DNA of 64,000 nucleotides from assembly GCA_022827785.1 (NCBI GenBank), contig JAJEIM010000030.1:1-64000 (forward strand), given 5' to 3'. Below are positions 63,432-64,000 of the stretch, one piece after another. A model generated the notes under the pieces. The model saw only the letters and a list, made by a program, of their open reading frames with translations, was not told the origin of the DNA and did not search any database. Source of the DNA: Acidimicrobiia bacterium. GTDB lineage: Bacteria > Actinomycetota > Acidimicrobiia > Spongiisociales > Spongiisociaceae. How positions within the stretch are numbered: the first letter of the stretch is position 1; each line of letters begins with the position of its first letter. The position numbers and the translations under genes are program-made.

Positions 63432-64000
63432 GCCACGGACAGCCCGACCGAGCCGATCCGGTCGAAGGAGGCGACCACCGAGTCTCCGGGACCGATGGGC
63501 ACCGCACCGGTCAACGCTCCGGGCAGGACCAGCGAACCGGCGGGGAGACCCTGGCCTCTCTCGGCCAGCTTCCGCACGAACCAGGCGACCGCCGCGGCCG
63601 GATGTCCCAGGACCGCGGCACCGGCGGCGGTGCCGACCACCTCCCCGTTCTTCTCGAACACGCACCCGACCAGAGCCAGGTCGATGCCGTCCAGGGGCAC
63701 GGGATTCCCCACCAGGAAGGCGCCTGCACTGCAGTTGTCGGCTACCACATCGGCGAGGGTGAAAGAGTAGCCCGCGAAGCGGGAGTCGAGTATGTCGAGT
63801 GCCGGCGCCACGGCGGCGGTGGCGGCGAGGACGTCGTGGAGTCCCACCGGTCCTTCGAGGTCACGCGCTGTGACGAGGGCGATCTCCGGCTCGGCGCGGG
63901 GCTGGATGAGCCGACCGCTGTCGAGGGGCTGTCCGGGGTCCAGGCGGTGCCGGTCGGTGAGCCACCCGTACAACGCCTCCGAGACACCCATCTGCTCCTG
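63428..64000 (-). CDS. 2-oxopent-4-enoate hydratase / 4-oxalocrotonate decarboxylase, copy 2 (cut by window edge)
   Basis: The C-terminal 190 residues are in the window; the start lies beyond 64000. It parallels copy 1: YGWLTDRHRL, PRAEPEIALVTARDLEG, LGHPAAAVAWFVRKLAERGQG and a closing GDSVVASFDRIGSV. Two such paralogues side by side are what the meta-cleavage pathway needs: one decarboxylates 2-oxo-3-hexenedioate, the other hydrates 2-oxopent-4-enoate, and they form a complex in known systems. Confidence 0.9.
   Translation of the reverse strand, partial: QEQMGVSEALYGWLTDRHRLDPGQPLDSGRLIQPRAEPEIALVTARDLEGPVGLHDVLAATAAVAPALDILDSRFAGYSFTLADVVADNCSAGAFLVGNPVPLDGIDLALVGCVFEKNGEVVGTAAGAAVLGHPAAAVAWFVRKLAERGQGLPAGSLVLPGALTGAVPIGPGDSVVASFDRIGSVGLSVA

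Overview
The window is GC-rich chromosomal DNA of the high-GC Gram-positive type, most probably an uncultured actinomycetote of the Acidimicrobiia kind. That placement is inferred from codon and GC character, gene content and the many start codons that appear to be read from leaderless transcripts; no marker gene settles it. There is one RNA gene (tRNA-Lys), no rRNA, no CRISPR array, and no insertion sequence or phage gene that I can recognise. The left edge stops in a terminator region and the right edge cuts a gene.

Layout. 0.1-1.5 kb: sugar-type ABC solute-binding lipoprotein (minus). 1.9-6.5 kb: ahcY, then argR-argG-argH, which overlap by 4 nt and start at a promoter covered by two ARG boxes. 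6.5-15.2 kb: double CDGSH protein, haloalkane dehalogenase, aminopeptidase P, D-aminoacylase, several DUF membrane proteins and a nitroreductase. 15.5-20.4 kb: M20 amidohydrolase and a heterodimeric ABC exporter with one degenerate ATP site. 20.5-24.2 kb: branched-chain amino acid dehydrogenase and divergent tcuA/tcuB. 24.3-28.3 kb: an accessory patch with two membrane proteins and a secreted LRR-metzincin-SLH protein whose LRR part is visibly AT-rich.

28.6-41.5 kb is a catabolic island. A seven-gene minus-strand operon (acyl-CoA ligase, alpha/beta hydrolase, LLM flavin oxidoreductase, SDR, amidase, crotonase, MaoC hydratase) overlaps gene to gene. It faces a TetR gene across a perfect 25-bp palindrome and lies beside a branched-chain-type ABC transporter with a fused permease-ATPase. 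41.7-46.1 kb: glycine betaine transporter proVWX, with a ProW carrying a long extra membrane domain. 46.3-52.1 kb: tRNA-Lys, then two unusual fusions: an endonuclease IV-like TIM barrel joined to a LigD-type polymerase domain, and (after a MerR gene) isochorismate synthase joined to MenD. 52.3-57.0 kb: metallo-hydrolase, Fur regulator, panB, and a tandem duplication remnant in which two DUF4190 membrane genes flank a frameshifted panB fragment, then HAD. 57.2-64 kb: PutP-type symporter, methyltransferase and a meta-cleavage (4-oxalocrotonate) operon running off the right edge.

Recurring rules. Operon genes are joined by ATGA/GTGA/TGATG overlaps. About a dozen other genes have no Shine-Dalgarno sequence and instead have a TANNNT hexamer ending 6-8 nt before the start codon, the signature of leaderless transcription. 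The strongest candidates for something undescribed are the endonuclease IV-PolDom fusion, the LRR-metzincin-SLH protein and the TetR-controlled amide/acyl-CoA island.
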